This document shows, in pieces, positions 41,807 through 51,143 of a stretch of DNA of 59,998 nt; within the stretch, counting starts at the first letter, position 1, and the number at the start of each line of letters is the position of its first letter. This stretch comes from Rhodovibrio sodomensis (GTDB lineage Bacteria; Pseudomonadota; Alphaproteobacteria; Kiloniellales; Rhodovibrionaceae). The notes under the pieces were generated by a model. That model saw only the letters and a list, made by a program, of their open reading frames with translations, did no database searches and was not told the DNA's origin. The stretch spans positions 1-59,998 of the forward strand of contig NZ_NRRL01000018.1 in the NCBI RefSeq assembly GCF_016583645.1, in the 5' to 3' direction. The position numbers were made by a program, and so were the translations under genes.

Positions 41807-42406
41807 ATGACCCAGCGACGATTTTCGCAGTTCCTCAGGGCTCGTGACGGGAGCGCGCTGGTGCTGGCTGGGGTCGCGGCCCTACCTGTGATGGCGATGG
41901 TCGGGCTCGGCCTGGATCTTTCTTCTGCCTGGCTGACGCGCGAGCGCGCGCTGTCTGCCGCGGACTTCGCCGCACGCGCGGCCGTCCAGCACATCGACAA
42001 CAACCCGGCGATCCTCGACTGCGGCGCGAACCGCGTGCGCGCTGAGTCGATCGCCCGGCATGTGCTGGATCTGAACCTCGCGAGTGGCGGTTTCCCAGGT
42101 TCCAGCGCGCCCCGCGTCAACGTGACGTGCTCCGCATCTGACCAGCTGCGCATCGACGTCGAGGTCGATGTCGACACCAGCTTCATTCAGGCGCTCGACA
42201 CCGGCTGGTCCGAGATCACCGTTCTGGCCACGGCCGAATATCAGGGCACGCCCTCGACTCCCGGTGGCGGTCCGGGAGGCGGTCCGGGAGGCGGTCCTGG
42301 CGGTGGCCCAGGAAACGGGTCAGGCAACGGGTCAGGCTGGGGGTCGGGAGGAAACCCCGGGCGCGGATCCGGTGGGGGTCCCGGCGGTGGCCCCGGTGGG
42401 CGCTAG
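41807..42406 (+). CDS. TadG-like Tad pilus protein with glycine-rich tail
   Basis: 199 residues. N-terminal membrane segment ALVLAGVAALPVMAMVGLGLDLSSAWLTRERAL matches the TadE/TadG N-terminal family. The mature part to about 150 is followed by a tail of about 48 residues made almost only of Gly with Pro, Ser and Asn (GGGPGGGPGGG and so on), unusual for this family. The protein is short for TadG, which often ends in a von Willebrand domain. The Gly-rich tail may be a flexible surface spacer. It sits between flp and the secretin in the pilus cluster. Confidence 0.7.
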   Translation: MTQRRFSQFLRARDGSALVLAGVAALPVMAMVGLGLDLSSAWLTRERALSAADFAARAAVQHIDNNPAILDCGANRVRAESIARHVLDLNLASGGFPGSSAPRVNVTCSASDQLRIDVEVDVDTSFIQALDTGWSEITVLATAEYQGTPSTPGGGPGGGPGGGPGGGPGNGSGNGSGWGSGGNPGRGSGGGPGGGPGGR

Positions 42407-42512
42407 GGCGTCTCGTCTGTCCCTGCACCTGCCTCTGGTCGCGCAGCATTCAAGGCAATTCGCCACTTCTGCGCCCTGAATTCGGACATATATCCCAAGC
42501 AGGAGTGCAAGA

Positions 42513-42540
42513 GACCGTACTCCATAAATCAAATACGGTC
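42513..42540. promoter_or_regulatory. Inverted repeat GACCGTA/TACGGTC upstream of the secretin
   Basis: GACCGTA (42513-42519) and TACGGTC (42534-42540) are perfect complements 22 bases before the secretin ATG. The motif extends as ACCGTACTC and AAATACGGT, as at the flp promoter region (41330-41407). Confidence 0.5.
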
Positions 42541-42561
42541 CCACCAAGATAGGCCGCTGCC

Positions 42562-44376
42562 ATGTTCGCTCGCTCCCGCCGCCGCGCTCTCCTGACCAGC
42601 GCCGCCGTCGCCGCCGCCGTAGCCTTGGCCGGCTGCGCGGACGGCGCGAAGAACGTCGAGACGATCCCTACGCCGCCGAAAGAGACGATCAACGCGGAGG
42701 ACATCGTTCGATTCGATCGCGAGCCGGTGGTGGTTCTGGAGGCGGACATCCAGCAAAGCCTGGGGCTGGGTTTCGACCGCGGCGAGCCGCTGCCGGCGTA
42801 CCAGGTGGGTCCGGTCGTGGTGCGCGACATGCCGGCCTACGAGGTCCTGAAGATCATCGCCGCGCCCTATGACGTGGCGGTGGTTCCGGCCCCCGGTCTC
42901 GCGACACGGCGCGTCTCCCTGATCGACCCGGTTAAGCGCCCGATGGGCGAGGCGATCGAGCTGATCGCGCGGCAGGCGGGCCTGTTCTACCACTACGCGG
43001 ACGGCGTGCTGCAGATCGACGACGAGCGAAGCTTCTCGGTCCGCGTGCCGGATATGCCGTTCATGTCGGCCAAACAGGAGTCCGCCGACGACGAGGAAGA
43101 AGACGGCGGCATGTCCCCGAGCGTGGTCGAGACCGCCACCGGCCTGACTCCCTACCGGATCCTGAACGAGGCCTATCTCGCGGACACAGGCGACGAGGAA
43201 GGCGCCGACAGCAGCAATGACCGGGCGCCTGAGCAGCCGGGCTCTTTGCGAGATGCGTTCGCCCGGACTTTTGTCGACCTGGGCGCCCGAGAAGCCGTGG
43301 TCGACGGTCATTCGGACGTCGTCAACTTCACGGCGGACTACCCGACATACCGCCGCATCGCCCAGTACATGTCCGACTTTGAGCACTCTCGGGATGTCAT
43401 CGTCTACGACACCTGGGTCTACGAGGTCGCGCTGCAGAAGGGGCAGGACGTCGGTATCAACTGGAGCTCGCTCACGACCAGGGACGGCGTCGAGCTGCAG
43501 TTCGGCGCGATTAACAACACCAGCGCGTCGGCGGGCACCAGTGCGCCGACGCCGGGCAGCGGCAGCAGTGAGAGTGAGGGCGGGAGCGGCGAGTCGAGCC
43601 TGTCGGACGTCGCCCAGGCGATCGGGGCATCTGCCGGCCTTGCCGATGGTCTCGCGCTGGGCGTAGTTGGCGAGGCAGGCACTAGCGTGATCGCTGGGCT
43701 ATTGAGCTTCCTGGAGTCTCACGGCACTACGCGTGCCCTGGCAAAGCCGACGATCTCGCTTTCCAGCGGCCGGCATGCGCTCTACCACGTCGGCGAGACG
43801 CTCGAGTATATCAGCAAGGTCGAGGTCAACAGCAGCGAGAACGACGACGGCGACAACCAGAACAACACCGGCGTCGACACCAAGCAAATCGAGACCGGTG
43901 TAAAGATGGTCCTTGGCGGTAGCTATACCAACGGTGTGGTGTCCTCGAAGCTGTTCCTTGATCTTGTCGAGTTGATCCGGTTCAACACCTTTGACACCGG
44001 GTCGGTAAAACTGCAGCTGCCGCAGACCTCGCAGCGCCGTTTGCACACCGAGTTCGAGGCGCGTCCGGGCGACCTGATCGTGATCGGCGGCCTGATCCGA
44101 GACACCGGTGACACCAGCCAGACTCTGATCCCGGGCACCGAGACTGCGATTGGGAACGCGAGCGCGCATAAGCGCACCGAGCTCGTGATCATGATGCGCC
44201 CCCGTCTGATCAAGATCCGCCCGGAAAACTGGACCGAGAACGACCGCGTCGGCGGGCGTGTGGATCAGGAGCCCGGCGCGGTTCTGGACGCGGTCAAGCG
44301 CGGCGCGAAGAAGACGGACGTTATCCCCAAGGACCTCCTGCTGGAGAGCCTGCGTGACGGGGAGGCGTCACGATGA
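42562..44376 (+). CDS. Lipoprotein secretin of the Tad-type pilus
   Basis: 604 residues. The N-terminus is a lipoprotein signal with lipobox AVALAGC (C25). A central acidic linker (SADDEEEDGG, then GDEEGADSSND) is followed by the secretin core: RTFVDLGAREAVVDGHSDVVNFTADYPTYRRI and the C-terminal block with ALAKPTISLSSGRHALYHVGETLEYISK, RRLHTEFEARPGDLIVIGGLIRDT. It forms the outer-membrane channel. Most Tad clusters use RcpA/CpaC, which lacks a lipobox; the lipoprotein form with this core is closer to PilN/BfpB-type secretins of type IVb pili, so this cluster may be a hybrid. Confidence 0.8.
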   Translation: MFARSRRRALLTSAAVAAAVALAGCADGAKNVETIPTPPKETINAEDIVRFDREPVVVLEADIQQSLGLGFDRGEPLPAYQVGPVVVRDMPAYEVLKIIAAPYDVAVVPAPGLATRRVSLIDPVKRPMGEAIELIARQAGLFYHYADGVLQIDDERSFSVRVPDMPFMSAKQESADDEEEDGGMSPSVVETATGLTPYRILNEAYLADTGDEEGADSSNDRAPEQPGSLRDAFARTFVDLGAREAVVDGHSDVVNFTADYPTYRRIAQYMSDFEHSRDVIVYDTWVYEVALQKGQDVGINWSSLTTRDGVELQFGAINNTSASAGTSAPTPGSGSSESEGGSGESSLSDVAQAIGASAGLADGLALGVVGEAGTSVIAGLLSFLESHGTTRALAKPTISLSSGRHALYHVGETLEYISKVEVNSSENDDGDNQNNTGVDTKQIETGVKMVLGGSYTNGVVSSKLFLDLVELIRFNTFDTGSVKLQLPQTSQRRLHTEFEARPGDLIVIGGLIRDTGDTSQTLIPGTETAIGNASAHKRTELVIMMRPRLIKIRPENWTENDRVGGRVDQEPGAVLDAVKRGAKKTDVIPKDLLLESLRDGEASR

Positions 44377-44885
44377 TCTTACCGGCCACCTTCGGCTATG
44401 TCGCGCTCTTGGTCGCCTATGCCACCTGGACAGACATTCGCCGGCGCATCATCCCCAACGCGATCGTCCTGACCCTGCTCGGCATCTTCGCCCTGCGGTG
44501 GGCCGTAATGCCGGCCAGCGTCGACATCGTCCCGGACCTCGCGCTCGCCGCCGCTGCATTCGCCTTCGGCTACTTGTCGTGGCATCTGCGTGCGGTCGGC
44601 GCCGGCGACGTCAAGCTGATCAGCGTGCTGGCGCTGTGGTTCGGCCTCGCGCATGCGCCGCTGTTCCTGATCGTGATGGCGCTGGCCGGGGGTGCGATGT
44701 CGCTCAGTTATATCGTCGTCCGCTCCAGCCCGGCCGCCCAATACCTGATCTCCAAGGTGTTCCCGTCGATCTGGGAGCTCGACTGGAAATCTAACGCCTA
44801 CACCCGCACGCCCTACGCTGTCGCCATCTGCGCCGGCACCTTCCCAGCGCTGTTTCAGCAGGCCGCTGCCCTCGGAGTGATCTGA
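44373..44885 (+). CDS. cpaA: Prepilin peptidase CpaA/TadV (A24 aspartic protease)
   Basis: 170 residues, four or five membrane segments. Catalytic Asp in WTDIRRRIIPN (D21) and in GAGDVKL (D79), the signature of minimal A24 peptidases without the methylase domain. It would process the Flp pilin and TadE-like pseudopilins. The ATG overlaps the secretin TGA (ATGA), so it is translationally coupled. Confidence 0.9.
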   Translation: MILPATFGYVALLVAYATWTDIRRRIIPNAIVLTLLGIFALRWAVMPASVDIVPDLALAAAAFAFGYLSWHLRAVGAGDVKLISVLALWFGLAHAPLFLIVMALAGGAMSLSYIVVRSSPAAQYLISKVFPSIWELDWKSNAYTRTPYAVAICAGTFPALFQQAAALGVI

Positions 44886-44886
44886 C

Positions 44887-46047
44887 ATGCGAAAAATCAT
44901 CTTCAGCGCTCTCGCGATGATCGGCGCGATCGTCTTCGTGATCGCCGGCCTGACCTGGGGCCCGAAGCTCCTGCCGCAGGAGGGCGTCCTCCAGCCCACG
45001 CCGCAGAAGGTCGAACCCACGCCGCAAGTCGAGCCTGAGGCCCCGACTGTGCGCGTGCTGGTCATGATGCGCCAGAAGCAGGCGGGCGAGGCGATCGACC
45101 CGGTCCGCGATGTGACCGTGGTCGAACGTCCCTTGGACAACGTCGATCCGAGCGCGATCACCTCCACCGGGTTCCTGGAAGACCACCGCGCCTACGCCCA
45201 GGTGGCCGAGCGCATCCTGCGCGTGTCACTGATGGCCGGCCAGACGCTGAGCCCCAACATGTTGCGGGAGCCCAAAGTCGAGGAGCGGCGCCCACAGACC
45301 CCTGAGGAGGCCGCGCGTCAGCGCGCCATCACCTACTTCGACAAGAAGGCCGAGATCGCGGCCGATCCGGAGATGGCCCTGTTCACGCCGGCCGAGGTTC
45401 AGCACGCTCTCGCTGCCGAAAGCGACCAGGTCACGGTCTTCGTCGAGGAGAGCCTCGAGGGCATGATCAAGCGCACGCCTGTCAAGCAGGACGTGACGCT
45501 GCAGCAGGTTCGCTTCCAGGCCGCTGATTGCCGGGAGGTCACCTACTACGCGAACGTCGGCCGCGACACGGCCGATCTCCTGCATGTGCTCCGTCTGCGC
45601 GTCGCCGCACCGGCGATCCGGATCCGTCCCGCCACCAAGGAGGACGCGCGCGACGGCAGCCGCATCTGCGCCGGCGGCGACAACACCTGCTATTACCTGG
45701 ATACGGTCGGTAAATCGGACAACACGGTCAAACCAACCCCATTTACCGAACAAGAGGCTGAGATCGATCCGGCGACCGGTCTGCCCCGGGTGCGTACCAG
45801 CGAGGACATGTCGACCTGGTGCAAGGATGGCGCCCTGCGTGATCCCCGCATCGTCGACACGAAGGCCGAAAGCGCGCAGCGGCAGGCCACCCCCTGGGCG
45901 GGCAACCAACAGCCGGCCGACGCATGGCAGCCGATCGACGACGGCAGGAGCATGCCGGAAATGCCCCCGATGCCGGACGTACCGAACCCTGACATGCCCG
46001 CTGGTGGCGAGACCCTGCCACCACCGCCGGCTTTCGAAGGCGAGTGA
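44887..46047 (+). CDS. cpaB: CpaB/RcpC-like pilus assembly protein
   Basis: 386 residues. One N-terminal membrane helix (FSALAMIGAIVFVIAGLTWG), a SAF-like domain in residues 50-130 (VRVLVMMRQKQAGEAIDP, DVTVVERPLDNVDPSAITSTGFLED, LRVSLMAGQTLSPNML) and a long polar C-terminal domain with several Cys, ending in a Pro-rich tail (PEMPPMPDVPNPDMPAGG). CpaB proteins sit in the periplasm and link the secretin to the inner membrane platform. Its position between cpaA and cpaE is canonical. Confidence 0.85.
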   Translation: MRKIIFSALAMIGAIVFVIAGLTWGPKLLPQEGVLQPTPQKVEPTPQVEPEAPTVRVLVMMRQKQAGEAIDPVRDVTVVERPLDNVDPSAITSTGFLEDHRAYAQVAERILRVSLMAGQTLSPNMLREPKVEERRPQTPEEAARQRAITYFDKKAEIAADPEMALFTPAEVQHALAAESDQVTVFVEESLEGMIKRTPVKQDVTLQQVRFQAADCREVTYYANVGRDTADLLHVLRLRVAAPAIRIRPATKEDARDGSRICAGGDNTCYYLDTVGKSDNTVKPTPFTEQEAEIDPATGLPRVRTSEDMSTWCKDGALRDPRIVDTKAESAQRQATPWAGNQQPADAWQPIDDGRSMPEMPPMPDVPNPDMPAGGETLPPPPAFEGE

Positions 46048-46140
46048 CGCGCCGCCTTAAGCACAGAGCCAGGCAGTACGGCGCTGTCACCGCGCCAGGG
46101 ATCATACGGGTCGGCTGGCCCGGAATGAATTGGGGACGAG

Positions 46141-47304
46141 ATGAAGACGCTCTCACTGCTCGCATACCTTCGTGATGCGGAAGATCGGGCCGCGCTCGAA
46201 CTCGCGCTGTCGGACTTCCCCGGAATGGCCCGGGAGATCCGCGAGGGCGACGTCGCGAACGCCACGGCGGACGCGCCCGCATGGACGATCATCCCCGAGT
46301 TCCTGGTCCTGGATGTCTCGGCCAGCACCGACATCGAGGCCGCGCTGGCGGACCTGGTCGCCGCCGCGCCCGAGGGGGACACTAATGTCATCGCCGTCGG
46401 CTGCCAGGAGCGGCTGGACATCTACCGACGCCTGCGCCGCATGGGCGTGTCCGAGTACGCCGTTTCACCGATCGACCCGACCGAGTTTCGCGGCTTGCTG
46501 AACGACATTCGCGGCGACCGCCTCAGCCAGGGCCGCGCGATCAACCCCGACCGCCTGATCGTCACCCACGCCGTGCGCGGCGGCGCTGGCGCCAGCAGCA
46601 TCGCCGCCTGCCTCGCCGAGGGGGTCACCCGGGATCATGGCAAGCGCGCGCTTCTGCTCGATCTCGATATCGAGGGCGGCAGCCATTACCTCACCTTCGG
46701 CGTCGAGCCGGCCGAAGGTTTCCTCGGCATGCTCGAGACACCCAAGCGGATCGACGCGCTCTACCTGGATCGCGCGATGCGCCGTCCCAGCCTCCGGCTC
46801 AGCCTGCTCAGCACCGTCTGCGAGGTCGGGCCGCCCGAGGTCGATCCGGCGTCGATCGACGCGATCATTCTCCAGGCCCAGCGCGCATTCGACTACGTGC
46901 TCGTCGACCTGCCCTGCAGGGCGCTGCTGGGGCGCGAACTGCTCGCCAAGGCCGGGCACATCGTCCTGGTGGCCCCGCCCACGGTGTTGGGGCTGCGCGA
47001 TACGTTGCACACGCTGAACTACATCCAGGCCAACGGTGGCGCCGGCAACGTGCTCGTGGTCGTCGCCAAGACCGGCGAATACCGCAACCCAGTCTCGGAG
47101 AACGAGTTCCAGCAGCGTACGGGCTGCGCCACCCTGAGCATCGCCTTCGACCCGCGTGCGGCCGAGAAGACCCAGGTCCAGACCCAGACCCTGCTCGATG
47201 CCCAGGGTCCGATCGCCCGTCAGATCGAGCAGCTGCTCGCGCGGATGCCGAGCGCCCCGCAAAAGAAGAAGCGCAGCTTCCTCTCGCGCCTGGTCCGGAG
47301 CTGA
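46141..47304 (+). CDS. cpaE: CpaE/TadZ-like pilus localisation ATPase
   Basis: 387 residues. Residues 1-130 form a receiver-like domain (FLVLDVSASTDIEAALADLV). A ParA-like ATPase follows, with the deviant P-loop region HAVRGGAGASSIAACLAEG, ALLLDLDIEGGSHYL and VLVDLPCRALLG. The P-loop lacks both lysines of ParA, as is usual for CpaE/TadZ. It helps set the position of the Tad machine. Two Pro/Lys-rich ends; the C-terminus is basic. Confidence 0.87.
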   Translation: MKTLSLLAYLRDAEDRAALELALSDFPGMAREIREGDVANATADAPAWTIIPEFLVLDVSASTDIEAALADLVAAAPEGDTNVIAVGCQERLDIYRRLRRMGVSEYAVSPIDPTEFRGLLNDIRGDRLSQGRAINPDRLIVTHAVRGGAGASSIAACLAEGVTRDHGKRALLLDLDIEGGSHYLTFGVEPAEGFLGMLETPKRIDALYLDRAMRRPSLRLSLLSTVCEVGPPEVDPASIDAIILQAQRAFDYVLVDLPCRALLGRELLAKAGHIVLVAPPTVLGLRDTLHTLNYIQANGGAGNVLVVVAKTGEYRNPVSENEFQQRTGCATLSIAFDPRAAEKTQVQTQTLLDAQGPIARQIEQLLARMPSAPQKKKRSFLSRLVRS

Positions 47305-47305
47305 C

Positions 47306-48643
47306 ATGATGCGGTTGGGACGCAGCCTGCCAGGCAGCAGCATCGACAAGATCGCCGACGAGCCCGAGGTCAGCGCAAGCTCGATCCCGGCCGATACGCG
47401 CGACGCGATCTTCAAGACCGTGCGGGAGCGCCTCGATCTCGACAAGGCGACCCGCACATCGCGCGAGCAGCTGGCCCAGCAACTCGAGAGCGCGATCAGC
47501 GAGATCGCCAACGAAAGCGGGCATCAAATCAGTGAAGTCGAGCAGCGCCAGCTGGCTCGCCAGCTCGCCGACGAGATGCGGGGCATCGGCCCGCTGCAGA
47601 CCCTGCTCGAGGACCAGTCGATCACCGATATCATGGTCAACGGCCCGGACAGCATCTACGTCGAGCGGGCAGGGCGCCTGGTACAGACCCGCACAAGCTT
47701 CCGCGACGAGAAGCACCTTCAGTCGGTCGCCAAGCGGATCGCCTCCCGCATCGGTCGCCGGCTCGACGAGCAGTCGCCGATGGTCGACGCCCGTCTGGAT
47801 GACGGCTCCCGGGTGAACATCGTGCTCCCGCCAATCAGCCTGCGGGGCACTCTGATCTCGATCCGGCGGTTCCCCGCGCACGCCATCACCCTCGACATGA
47901 TGACGAGCAACCAGAACATGAGTCCGCAAATGCGGACCTTCCTGCAGGCCGCCGCCCGGGGTCGCCTCAACATCGTGATCTCGGGCGGCACCGGTTCGGG
48001 TAAGACGACACTGCTGAACGCGATCAGCCAGTACATCGACCCGACCGAGCGCATCGTCACGATCGAGGACGCGGCGGAGCTCCGCCTCCAGCAGGACCAT
48101 GTCCTCCCGTTGGAGACGCGGCCGCCGTCGCTTGAGGGGACCAATGAGATCAACCAGCGCGACCTGGTTCGCAACGCGCTGCGCATGCGGCCCGACCGGA
48201 TAATTCTGGGCGAGGTCCGGGGCGCGGAAGCGTTCGACATGCTGCAGGCGATGAATACCGGACACGACGGCTCGATGGCGACCCTGCACGCGAACGCGCC
48301 GCGTGAAGCCCTGACCCGTATCGAGAACATGCTGATGCAGGCGGGCTTCGAACTGCCGAGCCGCGCGATGCGCCAGCAGATCGCGGATGCCGTCGATATC
48401 GTCTGTCAGGTCGAGCGGATGAACGACGGGATGCGCCGGATCACCCAGATCGACGAGGTTACCGGGATCGAGGGTGAGACGATCTCGACCCAGACGCTGT
48501 TCAAGTTCACCTACAGCGAGTCGATGGGCAAGGTGAAGGGCGGCTTCGAGGTCGTCGGCACGTCGCCCCGGTGCATCGAGAAACTCAAGCGCCACGGGCT
48601 GGAAGCGGCGACGCGCGCGATCTTCTCCGGCAGCGGGGGCTGA
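47306..48643 (+). CDS. cpaF: CpaF/TadA-like assembly ATPase
   Basis: 445 residues. Secretion ATPase of the GspE/VirB11 superfamily that powers pilus assembly and possibly retraction. Residues 95-200 have the N-terminal domain (GPLQTLLEDQSITDIMVNGPDSIYVER), Walker A GGTGSGKTT near 227, the Asp box (TIEDAAELRLQQDHVL), Walker B region RIILGEVRGAEAFDML and the His box GSMATLHANAPREAL. ATG 47306 is the first of two adjacent ATGs, 2 bp after the cpaE stop. Confidence 0.93.
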   Translation: MMRLGRSLPGSSIDKIADEPEVSASSIPADTRDAIFKTVRERLDLDKATRTSREQLAQQLESAISEIANESGHQISEVEQRQLARQLADEMRGIGPLQTLLEDQSITDIMVNGPDSIYVERAGRLVQTRTSFRDEKHLQSVAKRIASRIGRRLDEQSPMVDARLDDGSRVNIVLPPISLRGTLISIRRFPAHAITLDMMTSNQNMSPQMRTFLQAAARGRLNIVISGGTGSGKTTLLNAISQYIDPTERIVTIEDAAELRLQQDHVLPLETRPPSLEGTNEINQRDLVRNALRMRPDRIILGEVRGAEAFDMLQAMNTGHDGSMATLHANAPREALTRIENMLMQAGFELPSRAMRQQIADAVDIVCQVERMNDGMRRITQIDEVTGIEGETISTQTLFKFTYSESMGKVKGGFEVVGTSPRCIEKLKRHGLEAATRAIFSGSGG

Positions 48644-48646
48644 TCC

Positions 48647-49657
48647 GTGGACGGCACCGCTTTCCTGGCGATCCTGCCCGGCAGCCCGGTCGCGCTTGTC
48701 AGCTACGCCGTCACGACGCTTCTCGTGGCGGTCCTGCTCGCGCTCGCCTTCCGGACCTTCTTGCGCATCCGGACCCAGGTGCATCTCGATCGCCAGCTGA
48801 ACCGCGTTTCGGGCCGCAAGCTCGACACTCATGAGACGATGGAGCTGCTGAACGCCCGGGCCCGGGATGACTCACTCAACGATTCCCTTCTTCGGATCCT
48901 GCCAACCCTCGGGCGCACCCGCCTGCGGCTCCGGCAGGCAGGCCTCCGGCGCCTCGACATCAAGCTCTACGTGATGGGCATCCTGGCCCTCACCGCCGTG
49001 ATCATCTCGACGGTGACCATCCCGTACATCCCGAGCTACGCGCAGCCGCTCGTGGTCGCGCTCGGCCTGCATCTGCTGATCGACGTGAAGCTACTCGGCT
49101 TCATCATCCAGCGCCGCAAGAACAGGATCCTGGCGCAGATCGCCGACGCGCTCGGCCACATGGTCCGGGGCATCCAGGTCGGACAGTCGCCCGAGGCCGC
49201 GATCGCGGACGCCGCGGAAGTCGTGAAGGCGCCGCTGAAGGACCACCTCGTCCTGGTCAAGCAGCTCACAGACGTCGGCGTGCCGCTGGTCGATGCCCTC
49301 TCGGCCATCGCGGTCGATATCGACATGCCGGAGTTCGACTTTGCCGTGGCAGCCGTGTCCGCCCAGGCCGAGAGCGGCGGCAACCTGTCCAGCGCCCTGA
49401 TGAACCTCGTGGACTCGATCCGGGCCCGGCATCAGCTGCAGATGAAGGTCCAGGCCCTGTCGGCAGAGGGCAAGGTCTCGGCGGCGATGATGGTGATGAT
49501 GCCGATCCTGCTGTTCGTCTGGCTGTCGATGAGCCGGCCCGACTACGTCGCGCCCTTCTACGAGGACCCGACCGGCGAGATGCTGATGTTCCTTGCCTTC
49601 GGCCTGCTCGGCATCGGTGCCTACGTCCTCTCCAAGATTGCCCGGATCAAGGTGTAG
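48647..49657 (+). CDS. tadB: TadB inner-membrane platform protein
   Basis: 336 residues starting with GTG 48647, 3 bp after cpaF. Membrane segments at the N-terminus, near 110-150 and at the C-terminus. A T2SSF domain includes LAQIADALGHMVRGIQVGQSPEAAIADAA and QAESGGNLSSALMNLVDSIRARHQLQMKVQALSAEGKVSA, the typical TadB signature. It forms the platform with TadC. Confidence 0.92.
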   Translation: MDGTAFLAILPGSPVALVSYAVTTLLVAVLLALAFRTFLRIRTQVHLDRQLNRVSGRKLDTHETMELLNARARDDSLNDSLLRILPTLGRTRLRLRQAGLRRLDIKLYVMGILALTAVIISTVTIPYIPSYAQPLVVALGLHLLIDVKLLGFIIQRRKNRILAQIADALGHMVRGIQVGQSPEAAIADAAEVVKAPLKDHLVLVKQLTDVGVPLVDALSAIAVDIDMPEFDFAVAAVSAQAESGGNLSSALMNLVDSIRARHQLQMKVQALSAEGKVSAAMMVMMPILLFVWLSMSRPDYVAPFYEDPTGEMLMFLAFGLLGIGAYVLSKIARIKV

Positions 49658-49659
49658 CC

Positions 49660-50703
49660 ATGCAGCGCTGGGTGTTCGCCACGGTCATCACGTCGATTCT
49701 GTTCACCGTGCTCTACCTCGCCGGACAGGCCCTGGCTCCCGGTCTGCTCAGCGGGGCCGGCGGCGCCCTCGTCAGCACCGGCGCCCTGATCTTTCTGTTC
49801 GCGATCTACTTCATGCTCGAGAACGTCGGCGACAGCTACGATCTCAAGCAGACCCTCGGGCGCACCGGATCGCTCTCGATGTCCGAGGTCGCCCGAAAGA
49901 AGCGCGAGATCGAGCAGCGCGCCGTCGCCTTGCCGTCGACCGGCTGGGTCGGGACGGCCGCACGCGTGCACGACGTCCTCAAGATCACGCCGGACGGGGT
50001 CGCCGGCGTCCGCCAGAAGCTCCTGGCAGCCGGCTACATCAGCGATCGAGCGATCCTGATCTACACCCTGTCGAAGACCCTGCTGCCGATCCTGGCACTG
50101 CTGGTCGGCGGCCTTGGCGGGCTGGCCTTCTCGCCCGACGCGCCGATGATCCAGGCCCTAAGCGCCCTGCTGAGCGCGACGGCGGCGTACTACCTGCCGG
50201 AGGTGATCCTGCGCAATCGTGCTTCCGCACGGCGTGAGAAGATCGCCTCGGAACTACCTGACATTCTGGATCTTTTGACGATCTATACGGAATCGGGACG
50301 CGGTCTCGACACGGCCATGCAATCGACCATCGCCAACGCGACAAAGCGCTATCCGACGATGGCGGGCGAGATGCAGGTCCTGGAGCAGGAACTGCGGCTG
50401 ATGCCCAACCGCGAGGAGGCTTTCGACAACTTCGCCCAGCGTTGCGGTCTCGAGCTGGCCTGGCAGTTCGTTAGCGTGCTGAAGCAGGCGGAGAAGGTCG
50501 GGTCGCCGATCTCCGAGTACCTCAAGATGCTCGCCGCGGACAGCCGCAAGGACCGCATGATGTACGCGGAGCGCCGAGCCGCCCGGATCCCGGTCCTGAT
50601 GCAGCTGCCGATGGTGATGTTCCTGCTGCCGGCGCTGTTCCTGATCCTGATGGGCCCGATCGCGCTCACCGTGATCGAGACTTTCAAGGAGATGAGCTTC
50701 TGA
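49660..50703 (+). CDS. tadC: TadC inner-membrane platform protein
   Basis: 347 residues, ATG 49660 directly after the tadB stop. T2SSF signatures ELPDILDLLTIYTESGRGLDTAMQ, LELAWQFVSVLKQAEKVGSPISEYLKMLAADSRKDRMMYAE and a final hydrophobic segment LPMVMFLLPALFLILMGPIALTV. It pairs with TadB. Its TGA overlaps the ATG of the next gene (TGATG). Confidence 0.92.
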   Translation: MQRWVFATVITSILFTVLYLAGQALAPGLLSGAGGALVSTGALIFLFAIYFMLENVGDSYDLKQTLGRTGSLSMSEVARKKREIEQRAVALPSTGWVGTAARVHDVLKITPDGVAGVRQKLLAAGYISDRAILIYTLSKTLLPILALLVGGLGGLAFSPDAPMIQALSALLSATAAYYLPEVILRNRASARREKIASELPDILDLLTIYTESGRGLDTAMQSTIANATKRYPTMAGEMQVLEQELRLMPNREEAFDNFAQRCGLELAWQFVSVLKQAEKVGSPISEYLKMLAADSRKDRMMYAERRAARIPVLMQLPMVMFLLPALFLILMGPIALTVIETFKEMSF

Positions 50704-51143
50704 TGGCGCCGCGCATGGCCTCGCTCGTGCGGGACGTCGACGGCGGGGTAGCCGTTTCCGCGGCGCTCACGATCGCGACCGTTATGACGCTGATCATGAT
50801 CGTCCTCGAGGTGGCCGGCCTGGCGGTCGTCAACAACGGCCTGAAAGCCTCCGCCTCGCGTGCGGGGGAGCTGGCCGCCACCGGTCAGCCGCTGGATCCG
50901 GCGGCCGAAGAGACCCCGTTGAGGGCCTTCTGCGCTGGCGGCGACGTCACCTTCACGACCAGGTGTCACGTCGACCTGCCGGACTATGCGGCGAGCGGCG
51001 GCATCGCCTGCAGCTCGCCCGCGGCCACCGTGGTCTCGGTCGAGGCCCGCTGTACCTGGACCTACCTGACACCGATCCCCGGAAGCCTCCTTGGCGGCAA
51101 CGCACTGGAACTGGACGCATGGACCATACAGCCGCTGGAGTAA
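50703..51143 (+). CDS. TadE-like minor pilin/pseudopilin
   Basis: 146 residues. Short N-terminus, then VAVSAALTIATVMTLIMIVLEVAGLAVVNN, a pseudopilin-type helix, followed by a domain with four Cys (FCAGGDVTFTTRCHVD, IACSSP, ARCTWTY). Overlaps tadC by one base and the next gene by 25 bp, so it is co-translated within the Tad operon. The lack of a Glu at +5 separates it from true Flp pilins. Confidence 0.65.
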   Translation: MAPRMASLVRDVDGGVAVSAALTIATVMTLIMIVLEVAGLAVVNNGLKASASRAGELAATGQPLDPAAEETPLRAFCAGGDVTFTTRCHVDLPDYAASGGIACSSPAATVVSVEARCTWTYLTPIPGSLLGGNALELDAWTIQPLE

